Below are positions 8,148-14,665 of a stretch of 15,459 nucleotides of DNA, piece after piece. This DNA is from Parvibaculum sp964560165 (lineage in GTDB: Bacteria; Pseudomonadota; Alphaproteobacteria; Parvibaculales; Parvibaculaceae). Below the pieces are notes generated by a model. That model saw only the letters and a list, made by a program, of their open reading frames with translations, did not search any database and was not told where the DNA came from. Location: positions 1 to 15,459 of the forward strand of contig CAZLLB010000060.1 of NCBI GenBank assembly GCA_964560165.1. The letters run 5' to 3'. Position 1 is the stretch's first letter; the number at the start of each line of letters is the position of its first letter. Both the position numbers and the translations under genes were made by a program.

Positions 8148-8974
8148 CGCGCCCGCTCAAGGCTTGCTGTAGTGAAGTCGTCCTTGGTTAGGCCCGCATG
8201 GAATTTGTAGCCTTGCCAGAGAAGGCGAGTTTTCTTGCCGGTCTCGTGATTGTCCATGTCGAGCTCCAGCGGACGCCAGAATTTTTCTTCATAGAGCGTG
8301 TAGTTGCCATAGGTCAGCGTTTTCAGCAGCGCGTCCTTGCGATCGTAATAGTCGATCTTGCGGTACTGATAATCGGTTGTGTCGATCCACGCTGTTTCGC
8401 GGGTATAGCCGGAATCTTCATATAGCGGAACGCGTTCGACGACATGGCAGGTGCGGTCGCCGCAAGGCTCGTCCTTCAGCCATTTGTAGCTGAACTTGCC
8501 GATCTGCTGTGTCGAGAAATCCTCAAAGGCGAATTCACTACCGACGAAAGGGCCGGATTTGTTGGTGGACGAAATGCGCTTCACCCGCTTGATCGCTGGA
8601 AGATAAAGCCATTGGTCGTCCGTGTCCTTGATATGCGAATAGGTCAGGAGCGCGGTACCTTCGATGTCGCGTGGACGGTCGAAGGTCATCAGGCTCCAGT
8701 CGCCATCGGCGGCATCGGTATTTTCGAGCATCATGAAGCGCAGCGCGCGCTCGCTCGTTTCGCCCGAGGCGTTGGTCAGGATCATTTTCATGTCCGCCCG
8801 CGCATCGCCCCAGCCCTGGTCGCGTTTATCATTTTCCTGTGCGATAGCGAGGCCGCGCGCGGCAGGGTCACTTGCGGGCGGAAGGCCGGGGGCTTCGGCT
8901 TGCGCGAGATGCGGCGCGAGAAACACGATCAGCCCGAATGAAATTCCAATGAATGAGCGTTGCGCCACGCGCAT
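8144..8974 (-). CDS. LolA-like periplasmic protein (outer membrane lipoprotein-sorting family)
   Basis: This 276-residue protein has a signal peptide (about residues 1-26, cleavage after HLAQA). The body fits the LolA-like family often annotated 'outer membrane lipoprotein-sorting protein': RDQGWGDARADMKMIL, the central DRPRDIEGTALLTYSH, QWLYLPAIKRVKRIS, SGPFVGSEFAFEDFS, and a C-terminal strand with RPLELDMDNHETGKKTRLLW. LolA-fold proteins carry lipids or acyl chains in a hydrophobic half-barrel across the periplasm, and this family is commonly encoded beside RND-type exporters. A GTG in frame at 9001 would add nine residues. The ATG at 8974 is better, since AAGGGGGGG sits 7 nt upstream and the GTG lies inside a strong hairpin. 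It overlaps the barrel gene by 4 nt. Confidence 0.88.
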   Translation of the reverse strand: MRVAQRSFIGISFGLIVFLAPHLAQAEAPGLPPASDPAARGLAIAQENDKRDQGWGDARADMKMILTNASGETSERALRFMMLENTDAADGDWSLMTFDRPRDIEGTALLTYSHIKDTDDQWLYLPAIKRVKRISSTNKSGPFVGSEFAFEDFSTQQIGKFSYKWLKDEPCGDRTCHVVERVPLYEDSGYTRETAWIDTTDYQYRKIDYYDRKDALLKTLTYGNYTLYEEKFWRPLELDMDNHETGKKTRLLWQGYKFHAGLTKDDFTTASLERAR

Positions 8975-8981
8975 TTTGAGG

Positions 8982-8990
8982 CCCCCCCTT
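8982..8990 (-). promoter_or_regulatory. Ribosome binding site deciding the LolA-like start
   Basis: On the minus strand AAGGGGGGG lies 7 nt before the ATG at 8974. This strong site selects that ATG over the upstream in-frame GTG at 9001. Confidence 0.6.
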
Positions 8991-8995
8991 GCGTT

Positions 8996-9030
8996 CCGCA
9001 CCGGCGCGATGATGCCCGGCGTCGGTGCGG
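8996..9030. promoter_or_regulatory. Strong intergenic hairpin between the TauD-like and LolA-like genes
   Basis: CCGCACCG (8996-9003) and CGGTGCGG (9023-9030) pair perfectly. The stem continues through one G-T wobble and three further pairs (CGC with GCG) to about 12 pairs around an 11-nt loop. On the coding (minus) strand no T-run follows, so it is not a canonical terminator. It could protect or mark a processing boundary in the operon mRNA, or cause partial attenuation, 21 nt before the LolA-like start. Confidence 0.5.
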
Positions 9031-9050
9031 TTTCAAAGGGAAATTTGCGC

Positions 9051-9890
9051 TCAGAAGGGCTTGTTGCCGTTTACCGTCACGCGCTCCATGTGGCGGCGGT
9101 GGCCGTGATAATCGTTGAGAGCGAAATGCTGCGTGCAGCGATTGTCCCAGAAGGCGAGCGTGTTGGCCGTCCAGCGGAAGCGGCAGGTGAAGCCTTCCTG
9201 CGTGCAATGCTCGAAGAGGAATTTGAGCAGCGGAAGACTTTCGCGGCGCGTCATGCCGGCGAATTTCTCGGTGAAGGCCATGTTGACATAGAGCGCCTTG
9301 CGGCCTGTTTCGGGATGTGTACGCACGACGGGGTGCTCGTAGGAGGGCACGTCGTCGCCTGCGGTCTTCACTTCCATCGAGGAGCGTTTCTGTGCGGAGT
9401 GGCCGCGTTCGCTATATTCGCCTTTGGCGGTGTGGATCGCCTTCAGCTCCCCCAGCATCTTCTTCATGCCCGCGGAGAGCGTTTCGTAAGCGAGGTATTG
9501 GTTCGCCCACAGAGTATCGCCGCCGTATGGCGGAACTTCTTTTGCGTAGAGCAGCGAGCCGAGCGCAGGCTCTTCGAGGAACGACATGTCGGTGTGCCAA
9601 CCGCCGCCGAAATTCACTTTGTCGTCAGGCTCCTTGACGATTTTCATGATCTCGGGATGGTCGTCCATGCCCTTGACGTAAGGGTGAATATTCAACGTGC
9701 CGAAGCGGCGGGCGAAGGTTTTGTGCTGGTCGGGGGTGATGGTCTGGTTGCGGAAAAAGATCACCTGATGATCGAGAAACGCCTGATGGATGGTGTCAAA
9801 TGCCTCATTGCCGAGGTCTTGAGAGAGATCGACGCCTTCAATCTCGGCACCGAGAGCGCCAGCGATGCGATTGACCTTGATACTGCTCAT
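9051..9890 (-). CDS. TauD/TfdA-family 2-oxoglutarate-dependent dioxygenase
   Basis: This 279-residue soluble non-heme Fe(II) dioxygenase is close to the 283 residues of E. coli TauD. The facial triad is visible: H99 and D101 in GGGWHTDMSF and H255 in WDNRCTQHFAL. R266 is positioned to bind 2-oxoglutarate, with R270 just after it. H69, F206 and R270 fall at or next to the positions that contact taurine in TauD, as I recall them. The family oxidises a substrate carbon while turning 2-oxoglutarate and O2 into succinate and CO2; known substrates include taurine, alkylsulfonates, alkyl sulfates and phenoxyacetates. I infer an anionic organic substrate, perhaps a sulfonate. The frame is open upstream to 10235, but homology begins at the ATG at 9890, which has AAGGAC just before it. 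It lies 17 nt after the GST gene in the same operon. Confidence 0.92.
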   Translation of the reverse strand: MSSIKVNRIAGALGAEIEGVDLSQDLGNEAFDTIHQAFLDHQVIFFRNQTITPDQHKTFARRFGTLNIHPYVKGMDDHPEIMKIVKEPDDKVNFGGGWHTDMSFLEEPALGSLLYAKEVPPYGGDTLWANQYLAYETLSAGMKKMLGELKAIHTAKGEYSERGHSAQKRSSMEVKTAGDDVPSYEHPVVRTHPETGRKALYVNMAFTEKFAGMTRRESLPLLKFLFEHCTQEGFTCRFRWTANTLAFWDNRCTQHFALNDYHGHRRHMERVTVNGNKPF

Positions 9891-9907
9891 GTCCTTGATC
9901 CTGAGGG

Positions 9908-10519
9908 TTATTTGGCGCTGGCTTTGAGAAAAGCGGGGCGGGTTGCCAGGTTGCCGAAGTAGTCGGAAATGTTGCTGTGATTGTCGAGCGATACGCCTAT
10001 CAGCTTGCATAGCAACAAATCGTAGCCAAGCATGATGTCGGCGGCGGTGAAATCCTCCCCGCAGATAAATTTCTTGCCCGATAAACCCCCATCCAGCACG
10101 CCCAGCACCTTTTTCAATGTCTCTTGTGCTTCGGCCAGCACACTGGCCACGCGCTCGGCTTCGGGCTTGCGGAATGTGTGCTGGATGATCTGGCTGAGCG
10201 GCGGCATGAAGGTCGCCTCGGCGAAGTGGAGCCATTGCAGATATTTGCCATAGGCGGGCGTGCCGAGCTTTGGCTCGAGATGGCTGCCGGCATGTTTGGC
10301 GAGAATATATTGGACGATGGCGCCGGACTCGTTCAGCACCAGGCCGTCATCGTCGATGGCGGGAAGTTTGCCAAGCGGGTGGATGGCGAGGTGGGCGGGC
10401 GACTGGAGATATTTCGGGTCGAATTCGACCGTCTGTTTCTCGTAAGGCGCACCGAGCTCCTCAAGCAGCCAGAGGACGCGGACCGAGCGCGTATTGGGCG
10501 CGTGATAGACTTTGAGCAA
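9908..10519 (-). CDS. Glutathione S-transferase family protein
   Basis: This 203-residue cytosolic protein has the two-domain GST layout. The thioredoxin-like N-terminal domain (about 1-77) contains S12 in APNTRSVRVLW as the likely glutathione-activating residue, the cis-proline P53 in GKLPAIDDDGL, and the glutathione gamma-glutamyl binding pair E64-S65 in LNESGAIVQYI. The helical C-terminal domain follows and includes the FTAADIMLGYDLL N-capping segment. Such enzymes conjugate glutathione to electrophiles or act as lyases, isomerases or thiol-dependent dehalogenases; the substrate is unknown. It starts at TTG with GGGGAGG 5 nt upstream. It sits between the MMPL exporter (39 nt) and the TauD-like gene (17 nt), which suggests that its substrate is related to the transported compound. 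Confidence 0.93.
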   Translation of the reverse strand: MLKVYHAPNTRSVRVLWLLEELGAPYEKQTVEFDPKYLQSPAHLAIHPLGKLPAIDDDGLVLNESGAIVQYILAKHAGSHLEPKLGTPAYGKYLQWLHFAEATFMPPLSQIIQHTFRKPEAERVASVLAEAQETLKKVLGVLDGGLSGKKFICGEDFTAADIMLGYDLLLCKLIGVSLDNHSNISDYFGNLATRPAFLKASAK

Positions 10520-10524
10520 GACTG

Positions 10525-10531
10525 CCTCCCC
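10525..10531 (-). promoter_or_regulatory. Ribosome binding site supporting a TTG start for the GST gene
   Basis: GGGGAGG on the minus strand lies 5 nt before the TTG at 10519. No in-frame ATG is available before the conserved N-terminal strand, so this site decides the start. Confidence 0.65.
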
Positions 10532-10558
10532 GGCGTTTTCGATGGTGATGGCGACAGT

Positions 10559-12898
10559 CTAGCCGATACGGCGCTTGCGCGGAAAGAGCCGGTCGAGGAT
10601 CACCGCGAAGGCGGGCAGGAAAATGATTGCAGCGATCATGTTGACGAGGAACATGAAGGAGAGCAGCAGGCCCATGTCGGCCTGGAGCTTCAAGCCTGAA
10701 AAGGCCCAGGACGAGACACCGACGGAGAGGGTGAGGCCGGTGAAGACCACGGCAACGCCGATTTGCTGGAGCGCCAGAGAATAGGCGGCGCCGATATCCA
10801 TGCCTTCCTTCAGAAAAACCTGAAGGCGGCTGTAGATATAGAAGGCGTAATCGACGCCGATGCCGGTGGCGAGAACGAGGACCGGCAGGGTCGAGACTTT
10901 GAGGCCGATGTCGAGCGCGGTCATGAACCAGTAGCCGAGGAAGGTGGCGAGCATGAGCGGCATGCAGCAACAGACAACGGCGCGCCAGTCTCGATAGGCG
11001 ATGAAGACGAGACAGATGATCGCCGCATAAACCCAAAAGAGCATCGGGAATTCGCTCTCGGCGATGACGTCGTTTGTCGCTGCCATGATGCCGATGCCGC
11101 CCATGGCGAGACGGAAATGAACATCCTTGCGCGTGAGAGCTTCGGTGTCGGTCGTCTGGAACGTCTTGACCGCGGCTATGACGGTTTCGATCGAGGTTGC
11201 CTTGTGGTCGTTCATATAGACGACGACCGGCAGCACTGTGCAAGTCTCGTTCAGAAGGCCGGTGCTTGGATCATAGGGAGCCGTCATCTGTATGAGTTCG
11301 GTTTGCGAGCGCGGCAGGTCCACCCATTTCAGATTGCCCTCGCGCCAGATCGCCGAGGTGCTGCGCACCGAGACGGGGAGCGAGCGCACAGAGTTCACAC
11401 CTTCGACGTTGCGCATGTACCAGGAGAAGCGATCGACGAGGTGCATGGTCTTGTAGTCGATACAACCATCGGCGGGCGTTTCGACGACGACGACCAGAGC
11501 ATCGGCGGAGATGGAGAAACGGGACACGATGTCGGCGACGTCGCGATTGTAGCGCGCATTGGGCCAAAGCTCGGAGAAGCCAGGCGTGAGATCACCGATG
11601 TGGCGGTGACGCGTCTGGTGTGCGGCGGTGGCCAGAAGCCCGACGAAGATCAGCAGCACGACCACGGCATTGCGAGGGCGAGCGACGCGAGCAATGAACC
11701 GCATGACGCGTTCGCGCGGGGCCTTGAGGTGCGCGTAGGTGGCGGAGAAAGCCGGATCGCTCGGCAGATAGGAGGCGACGAGCGGCAACATGACGAGGTT
11801 GGTTATGATCTTCAGCGCCACGCCAAGCGAGGCCATGACGGCGAGATCCTGAATGACTTCGATAGGGATGAGGTAAAGCGTCGAAAAACCGACAAGGGCG
11901 GTGATGAGGGCGAGGGTGCCGGGCACCAGAAGGCGAGTGAACGTCGCGCGCGCCGCTTCATTGGCTGTGTGCCCCTTGCTCAACTCGGTGGCGATCATGT
12001 TGACCTGCTGGACGCCGTGACTGACACCGATGGCGTAAACCAGAAAGGGGACCAGCACGGCCAACGGGTCTAGCCCGCGCCCCATCAGATGCAGCAAGCC
12101 GAATTGCCAGACGACGGAGACGAGCGAACAAAAGACGGCAAGGACGGTGAGTTGCACCGAGCGGACATAGATATAAACCGCCAGTGCCGTCAGCACGAAG
12201 GCGAGGCCGAAGAAGATGACGACCGCGCTTGCGCCATCGGCTATGTCGCCGATGAACTTCGCAAAGCCGATGATCTCGATTGAGGTCTTGTCGTCCTCGA
12301 ATTTCTCGCGGACCTGTTTTTCGAGGCGCGCCGACAGATCGAGATAGTCGAGCTTTGCCCTCGTGATCGGATCGAGTTCCTGCAATTCGGCAATGATGAG
12401 TGCCGCCGTCTGATCGTTGGAGACCAGATAGCCTTTGTGCCCGCCGTTCAGCGCGCGGTCGCGGATGATGGCGACATCGGCTTGGGTGATCGCATCGGCG
12501 GTGACGTTGCCGGGGATCACGGGATAGGAGTTGATGCCTTCCTCAGTGTTCTCGGTCACGCGCGTTGTCGTGGACCAGAGCGAGAGGACGGTGGTGCGGC
12601 GGACGCCGGGCAGGAAGGTGACTTCCTCGGTGACATCATGCAGTCGCTTGAGGAAAGGTGCATTCCAGATCGTGCCGTGGCGCGCCTTGACGGCGACGAG
12701 GATGAGGTTCGCGCCGGGGACCTCGTCCTGATATTTCAGGAAGGTCTGGACATATTCGTGCCGTGTCGGCACCTGCTTGAGAAACCCTGCCTCCATTTTC
12801 AACTGGAGCGCATAGTACCCCGTGACGATAGTGAAGGCAGCGAGCAGGATGAGAATCAGCACCCTGCATTTGAAGACGATAAATTCGACGGCCCTCAC
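10559..12898 (-). CDS. MMPL/HAE3-type RND superfamily exporter
   Basis: This 779-residue inner-membrane protein has the duplicated RND layout: TM1 (about residues 9-28), a periplasmic domain (about 30-220), a five-helix bundle (about 222-375), TM7 (about 400-420), a second periplasmic domain (about 425-615) and a last bundle (about 618-770). It is shorter than AcrB-type pumps, as expected for the MMPL/HAE3 group, which includes the hopanoid transporter HpnN and the mycobacterial MmpL lipid exporters. The second half carries the GVDYAFYIYSRL motif (D683-Y684) like the Asp-Tyr proton relay of MmpL3. The equivalent place in the first half reads GVSHGVQQ (S293-H294). It starts at GTG with GGGGGGA upstream. 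It is first in the minus-strand operon and divergent from the DUF1329 gene. It probably moves a lipid or hydrophobic small molecule; the cargo is unknown. Confidence 0.92.
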   Translation of the reverse strand: MRAVEFIVFKCRVLILILLAAFTIVTGYYALQLKMEAGFLKQVPTRHEYVQTFLKYQDEVPGANLILVAVKARHGTIWNAPFLKRLHDVTEEVTFLPGVRRTTVLSLWSTTTRVTENTEEGINSYPVIPGNVTADAITQADVAIIRDRALNGGHKGYLVSNDQTAALIIAELQELDPITRAKLDYLDLSARLEKQVREKFEDDKTSIEIIGFAKFIGDIADGASAVVIFFGLAFVLTALAVYIYVRSVQLTVLAVFCSLVSVVWQFGLLHLMGRGLDPLAVLVPFLVYAIGVSHGVQQVNMIATELSKGHTANEAARATFTRLLVPGTLALITALVGFSTLYLIPIEVIQDLAVMASLGVALKIITNLVMLPLVASYLPSDPAFSATYAHLKAPRERVMRFIARVARPRNAVVVLLIFVGLLATAAHQTRHRHIGDLTPGFSELWPNARYNRDVADIVSRFSISADALVVVVETPADGCIDYKTMHLVDRFSWYMRNVEGVNSVRSLPVSVRSTSAIWREGNLKWVDLPRSQTELIQMTAPYDPSTGLLNETCTVLPVVVYMNDHKATSIETVIAAVKTFQTTDTEALTRKDVHFRLAMGGIGIMAATNDVIAESEFPMLFWVYAAIICLVFIAYRDWRAVVCCCMPLMLATFLGYWFMTALDIGLKVSTLPVLVLATGIGVDYAFYIYSRLQVFLKEGMDIGAAYSLALQQIGVAVVFTGLTLSVGVSSWAFSGLKLQADMGLLLSFMFLVNMIAAIIFLPAFAVILDRLFPRKRRIG

Positions 12899-12899
12899 T

Positions 12900-12935
12900 A
12901 AACATCCCCCCGGACGTCCCGGATGTTTTCATCCG
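12900..12935 (-). promoter_or_regulatory. Possible two-state RNA hairpin at the MMPL exporter ribosome site
   Basis: In the exporter leader (minus strand) the order is CGGATG-AAAA-CATCCG, then a GGGACGTCCGGGG stretch, then GGATGTTT, then A and the GTG start. The central CATCC can pair with the upstream CGGATG (6 pairs, AAAA loop, 12920-12935). Alternatively, AAACATCC can pair with GGATGTTT (8 pairs, 13-nt loop, 12900-12928), which would hold part of the Shine-Dalgarno region and end 1 nt before the start codon. The two folds exclude each other. The sequence is seen directly; the switching role is inferred. Confidence 0.4.
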
Positions 12936-12956
12936 TGAACAGTATTGTTTCTCCCG

Positions 12957-12972
12957 TTCCGCTCGCGCGGAA
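12957..12972. promoter_or_regulatory. Operator-like dyad 1 in the exporter/DUF1329 divergent region
   Basis: TTCCGC-TCGC-GCGGAA is a perfect 6-4-6 inverted repeat in the 186-nt space between the divergent MMPL and DUF1329 genes. A second, related dyad lies 34 nt away centre to centre. It is a candidate binding site for an unidentified dimeric regulator of both transcripts. Confidence 0.35.
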
Positions 12973-12991
12973 ACACTTGCCGTCGCGTCAC

Positions 12992-13005
12992 TTCGCACTT
13001 GCGAA
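12992..13005. promoter_or_regulatory. Operator-like dyad 2 in the exporter/DUF1329 divergent region
   Basis: TTCGC-ACTT-GCGAA is a perfect 5-4-5 inverted repeat whose half-sites resemble those of the dyad at 12957-12972 (TTC(C)GC with a 4-nt centre). Confidence 0.3.
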
Positions 13006-13070
13006 AGATCAAAACGGCTAGCCCTCTCCCCAAGTATGGGCCAGACTTAGTAAAACTACTTAATCAATTC

Positions 13071-13078
13071 GGGGGGAG
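13071..13078 (+). promoter_or_regulatory. Ribosome binding site supporting a TTG start for the DUF1329 gene
   Basis: GGGGGGAG lies 6 nt before the TTG at 13085. The signal peptide begins directly at this TTG, so the unusual start is well supported. Confidence 0.65.
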
Positions 13079-13084
13079 TCCAGT

Positions 13085-14482
13085 TTGCGTGTATCTGTGT
13101 GGTTTGCCGCTGTCGCGGCCGGGGGAATGTTCGCGTCTATCGCGGTGCTGACGGCGGCTCAGGCTGGTGTGCCTGAAGCGCAAGCGGCGCGATTGGGACA
13201 AGACCTGACGCCGATGGGCGCTGAGAAGGCGGGCAATGCCGATGGGTCGATCCCGGCCTGGACCGGCGGTTTGACGGCGGCCCCTGAAGGCATCGGCTTC
13301 AAGGGAGATGGGACCTTTCCCGACCCCTTCGCCTCCGATCCGGTGCTCTACACGATCAACAAGGCCAATGCCGAGACATATGCGGCGACACTGACGCCGG
13401 GCCAGAAGGCAATGCTGGCGGCCTATCCCGACTACAAGCTCAACGTCTATCAATCGCGCCGCACCTGCGCGATGCCGCAGGCGGTTTATGACGCGACCAA
13501 AAGGAATGCGACGGAGGCGAGCCTCGGCGGTGGCGGCGACAGTCTGGTGGGCGCGCTGATGGGGATACCTTATCCGCTGCCTTTCAATGCTTATGAGATC
13601 GTCTGGAATCACAATCTGCGGTATCGCGGCTACAAGCTCGCGCGCACATTCGCCTCGGCGGCGCCGACGCGCTCTGGGTCTTTCACGCCGATCATCGTGA
13701 AGGATGAAGCGATTTTCGATTATGCGTCGCCGGACAATAAAAGTTTCGAGCAGCTCGACAACGTCTCGGTTCGCTATATTCAAGAGACGCTGGCCCCCGC
13801 GCGCCGCGCCGGGCAGCTTCTGCTGGTGCATGAGACGGTCGATCCGAAAAAGGGCGAGCGGCGCTCCTGGCAATATACGACCGGCAACACCAATTCCGCG
13901 CCGCGTGTTCAGCGCACCAGTGCGGTGGCCTATGACAATCCGCAGATTTATTCAGATGCCATGTCCACCGCCGACAGTTTCGACGTCTTTAGCGGGCCGC
14001 TCGATCATTACAACTGGACGGTGCTCGGCAAGGAGGAGCGGCTGGTCGCCTATAATTCCTACAAGCTCAGCTCCCCGAGCCTGAAATACACAGACATCAT
14101 CAAGGCGGGGCATATCAATCAGGATCTGGTGCGCTATGAAAAGCACCGCGTCTGGGCGGTGGAGGCGGTGCTGAAGCCGACGGAGCGCCATGTCTATAAG
14201 CGCCGTGTCGCCTATTTCGACGAGGATGGCGGCAACATGGTCGGCGGCGAGCTATATGATGCGCGCGGTGGGCTGTGGCGCGTGCAGGAAGCGCAGATCA
14301 TTCAATATTACGATGTGCCGACATGCTTCAACGCGTCGGACGTTGTCTATGATCTGGTTGAGGGCCGCTATGTGGTACAGAACCTCAAAAACGAAGAGAA
14401 GGGCATCGACTTCAGCGCCGAAAAGCTCAAGGACAGCATGTTCGTGCCGGATGAGCTGCGGCGGCGGATGAGCAAGCGCTGA
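13085..14482 (+). CDS. DUF1329 domain-containing exported protein
   Basis: This 465-residue protein has a signal peptide (hydrophobic stretch about residues 6-24, cleavage near AAQA). It fits DUF1329, usually about 450 residues: the mature N-terminus has LTPMGAEKAGNADGSIPAWTGG, then FKGDG and DPVLYTINKANA, a middle with RRSWQYTTGNTNSAPRVQRT, and a C-terminal block with HRVWAVEAVLKPTERHVYKRR followed by FDEDG. DUF1329 proteins are periplasmic or outer-membrane associated and, as far as I know, lack an established biochemical role. They recur next to RND/MMPL exporters and outer-membrane barrels, and are thought to resemble LolA/LolB-type lipid binders. The gene starts at TTG with a strong ribosome site and is divergent from the MMPL exporter. 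I infer that it is a periplasmic or outer-membrane acceptor for the same cargo. Confidence 0.93.
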   Translation: MRVSVWFAAVAAGGMFASIAVLTAAQAGVPEAQAARLGQDLTPMGAEKAGNADGSIPAWTGGLTAAPEGIGFKGDGTFPDPFASDPVLYTINKANAETYAATLTPGQKAMLAAYPDYKLNVYQSRRTCAMPQAVYDATKRNATEASLGGGGDSLVGALMGIPYPLPFNAYEIVWNHNLRYRGYKLARTFASAAPTRSGSFTPIIVKDEAIFDYASPDNKSFEQLDNVSVRYIQETLAPARRAGQLLLVHETVDPKKGERRSWQYTTGNTNSAPRVQRTSAVAYDNPQIYSDAMSTADSFDVFSGPLDHYNWTVLGKEERLVAYNSYKLSSPSLKYTDIIKAGHINQDLVRYEKHRVWAVEAVLKPTERHVYKRRVAYFDEDGGNMVGGELYDARGGLWRVQEAQIIQYYDVPTCFNASDVVYDLVEGRYVVQNLKNEEKGIDFSAEKLKDSMFVPDELRRRMSKR

Positions 14483-14484
14483 GG

Positions 14485-14514
14485 GAAGCGCCGAAGGGCG
14501 AAAGGGATCGCTTC
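14485..14514 (+). terminator. Weak hairpin after the DUF1329 gene
   Basis: GAAGCG (14485-14490) and CGCTTC (14509-14514) can pair around an 18-nt loop just after the stop codon, followed by AATTTCG. The T-tract is poor, so it is only a possible terminator. Confidence 0.25.
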
Positions 14515-14540
14515 AATTTCGTCCTTCGATCAACTCAGCG

Positions 14541-14624
14541 TGTCATCCCGGGCTTGTCCCGGGATCCAGAGCGTCAAATGCCGAGCAAGCGGCTCCTGGA
14601 CCCCGGCACAAGGCCGGGGTGACA
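14541..14624. repeat. Nested-palindrome intergenic repeat, copy 1
   Basis: The outer ends form a long imperfect inverted repeat: about 29 nt from TGTCATCCCGG at the left pair with CCGGGGTGACA at the right. Each arm also folds on itself: CCCGGG-CTTGT-CCCGGG on the left and CCCCGGC-ACAAG-GCCGGGG on the right. The centre holds GCGTCAAATGCCGAGCAAGC. It resembles the widespread alphaproteobacterial intergenic palindromes. It lies between the convergent DUF1329 and VOC genes and could act as a bidirectional transcription barrier. Confidence 0.85.
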
Positions 14625-14639
14625 GTTCTATTTCATCCA

Positions 14640-14658
14640 GCCGTCCCGCAATGACGGC
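14640..14658. repeat. Small hairpin attached to repeat copy 1
   Basis: GCCGTC-CCGCAAT-GACGGC is a perfect 6-pair hairpin with a 7-nt loop, 15 nt after the larger palindrome. The segment CCGTCCCGCAATGACGG is often found with the same repeat family, so it is probably part of the composite element. It is flanked by GAAAAAA on the plus strand, so it is not a terminator for either gene. Confidence 0.55.
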
Positions 14659-14665
14659 GAAAAAA

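Noticed and set aside
8664..9962. 432-residue open frame on the plus strand
   Set aside because: It is antisense to the LolA-like and TauD-like genes, both of which have clear family motifs; it shows no domain of its own.
9891..10235. N-terminal extension of the TauD-like frame up to 10235
   Set aside because: The extension overlaps the GST coding region, has low-complexity Arg/His/Gln composition, and family homology begins at the ATG at 9890 with its own ribosome site.
10763..12073. 436-residue open frame on the plus strand
   Set aside because: It lies wholly antisense to the MMPL exporter, is rich in Asp/Gly/Arg/His with no recognisable domain, and is explained by the GC-rich codon pattern of the opposite strand.
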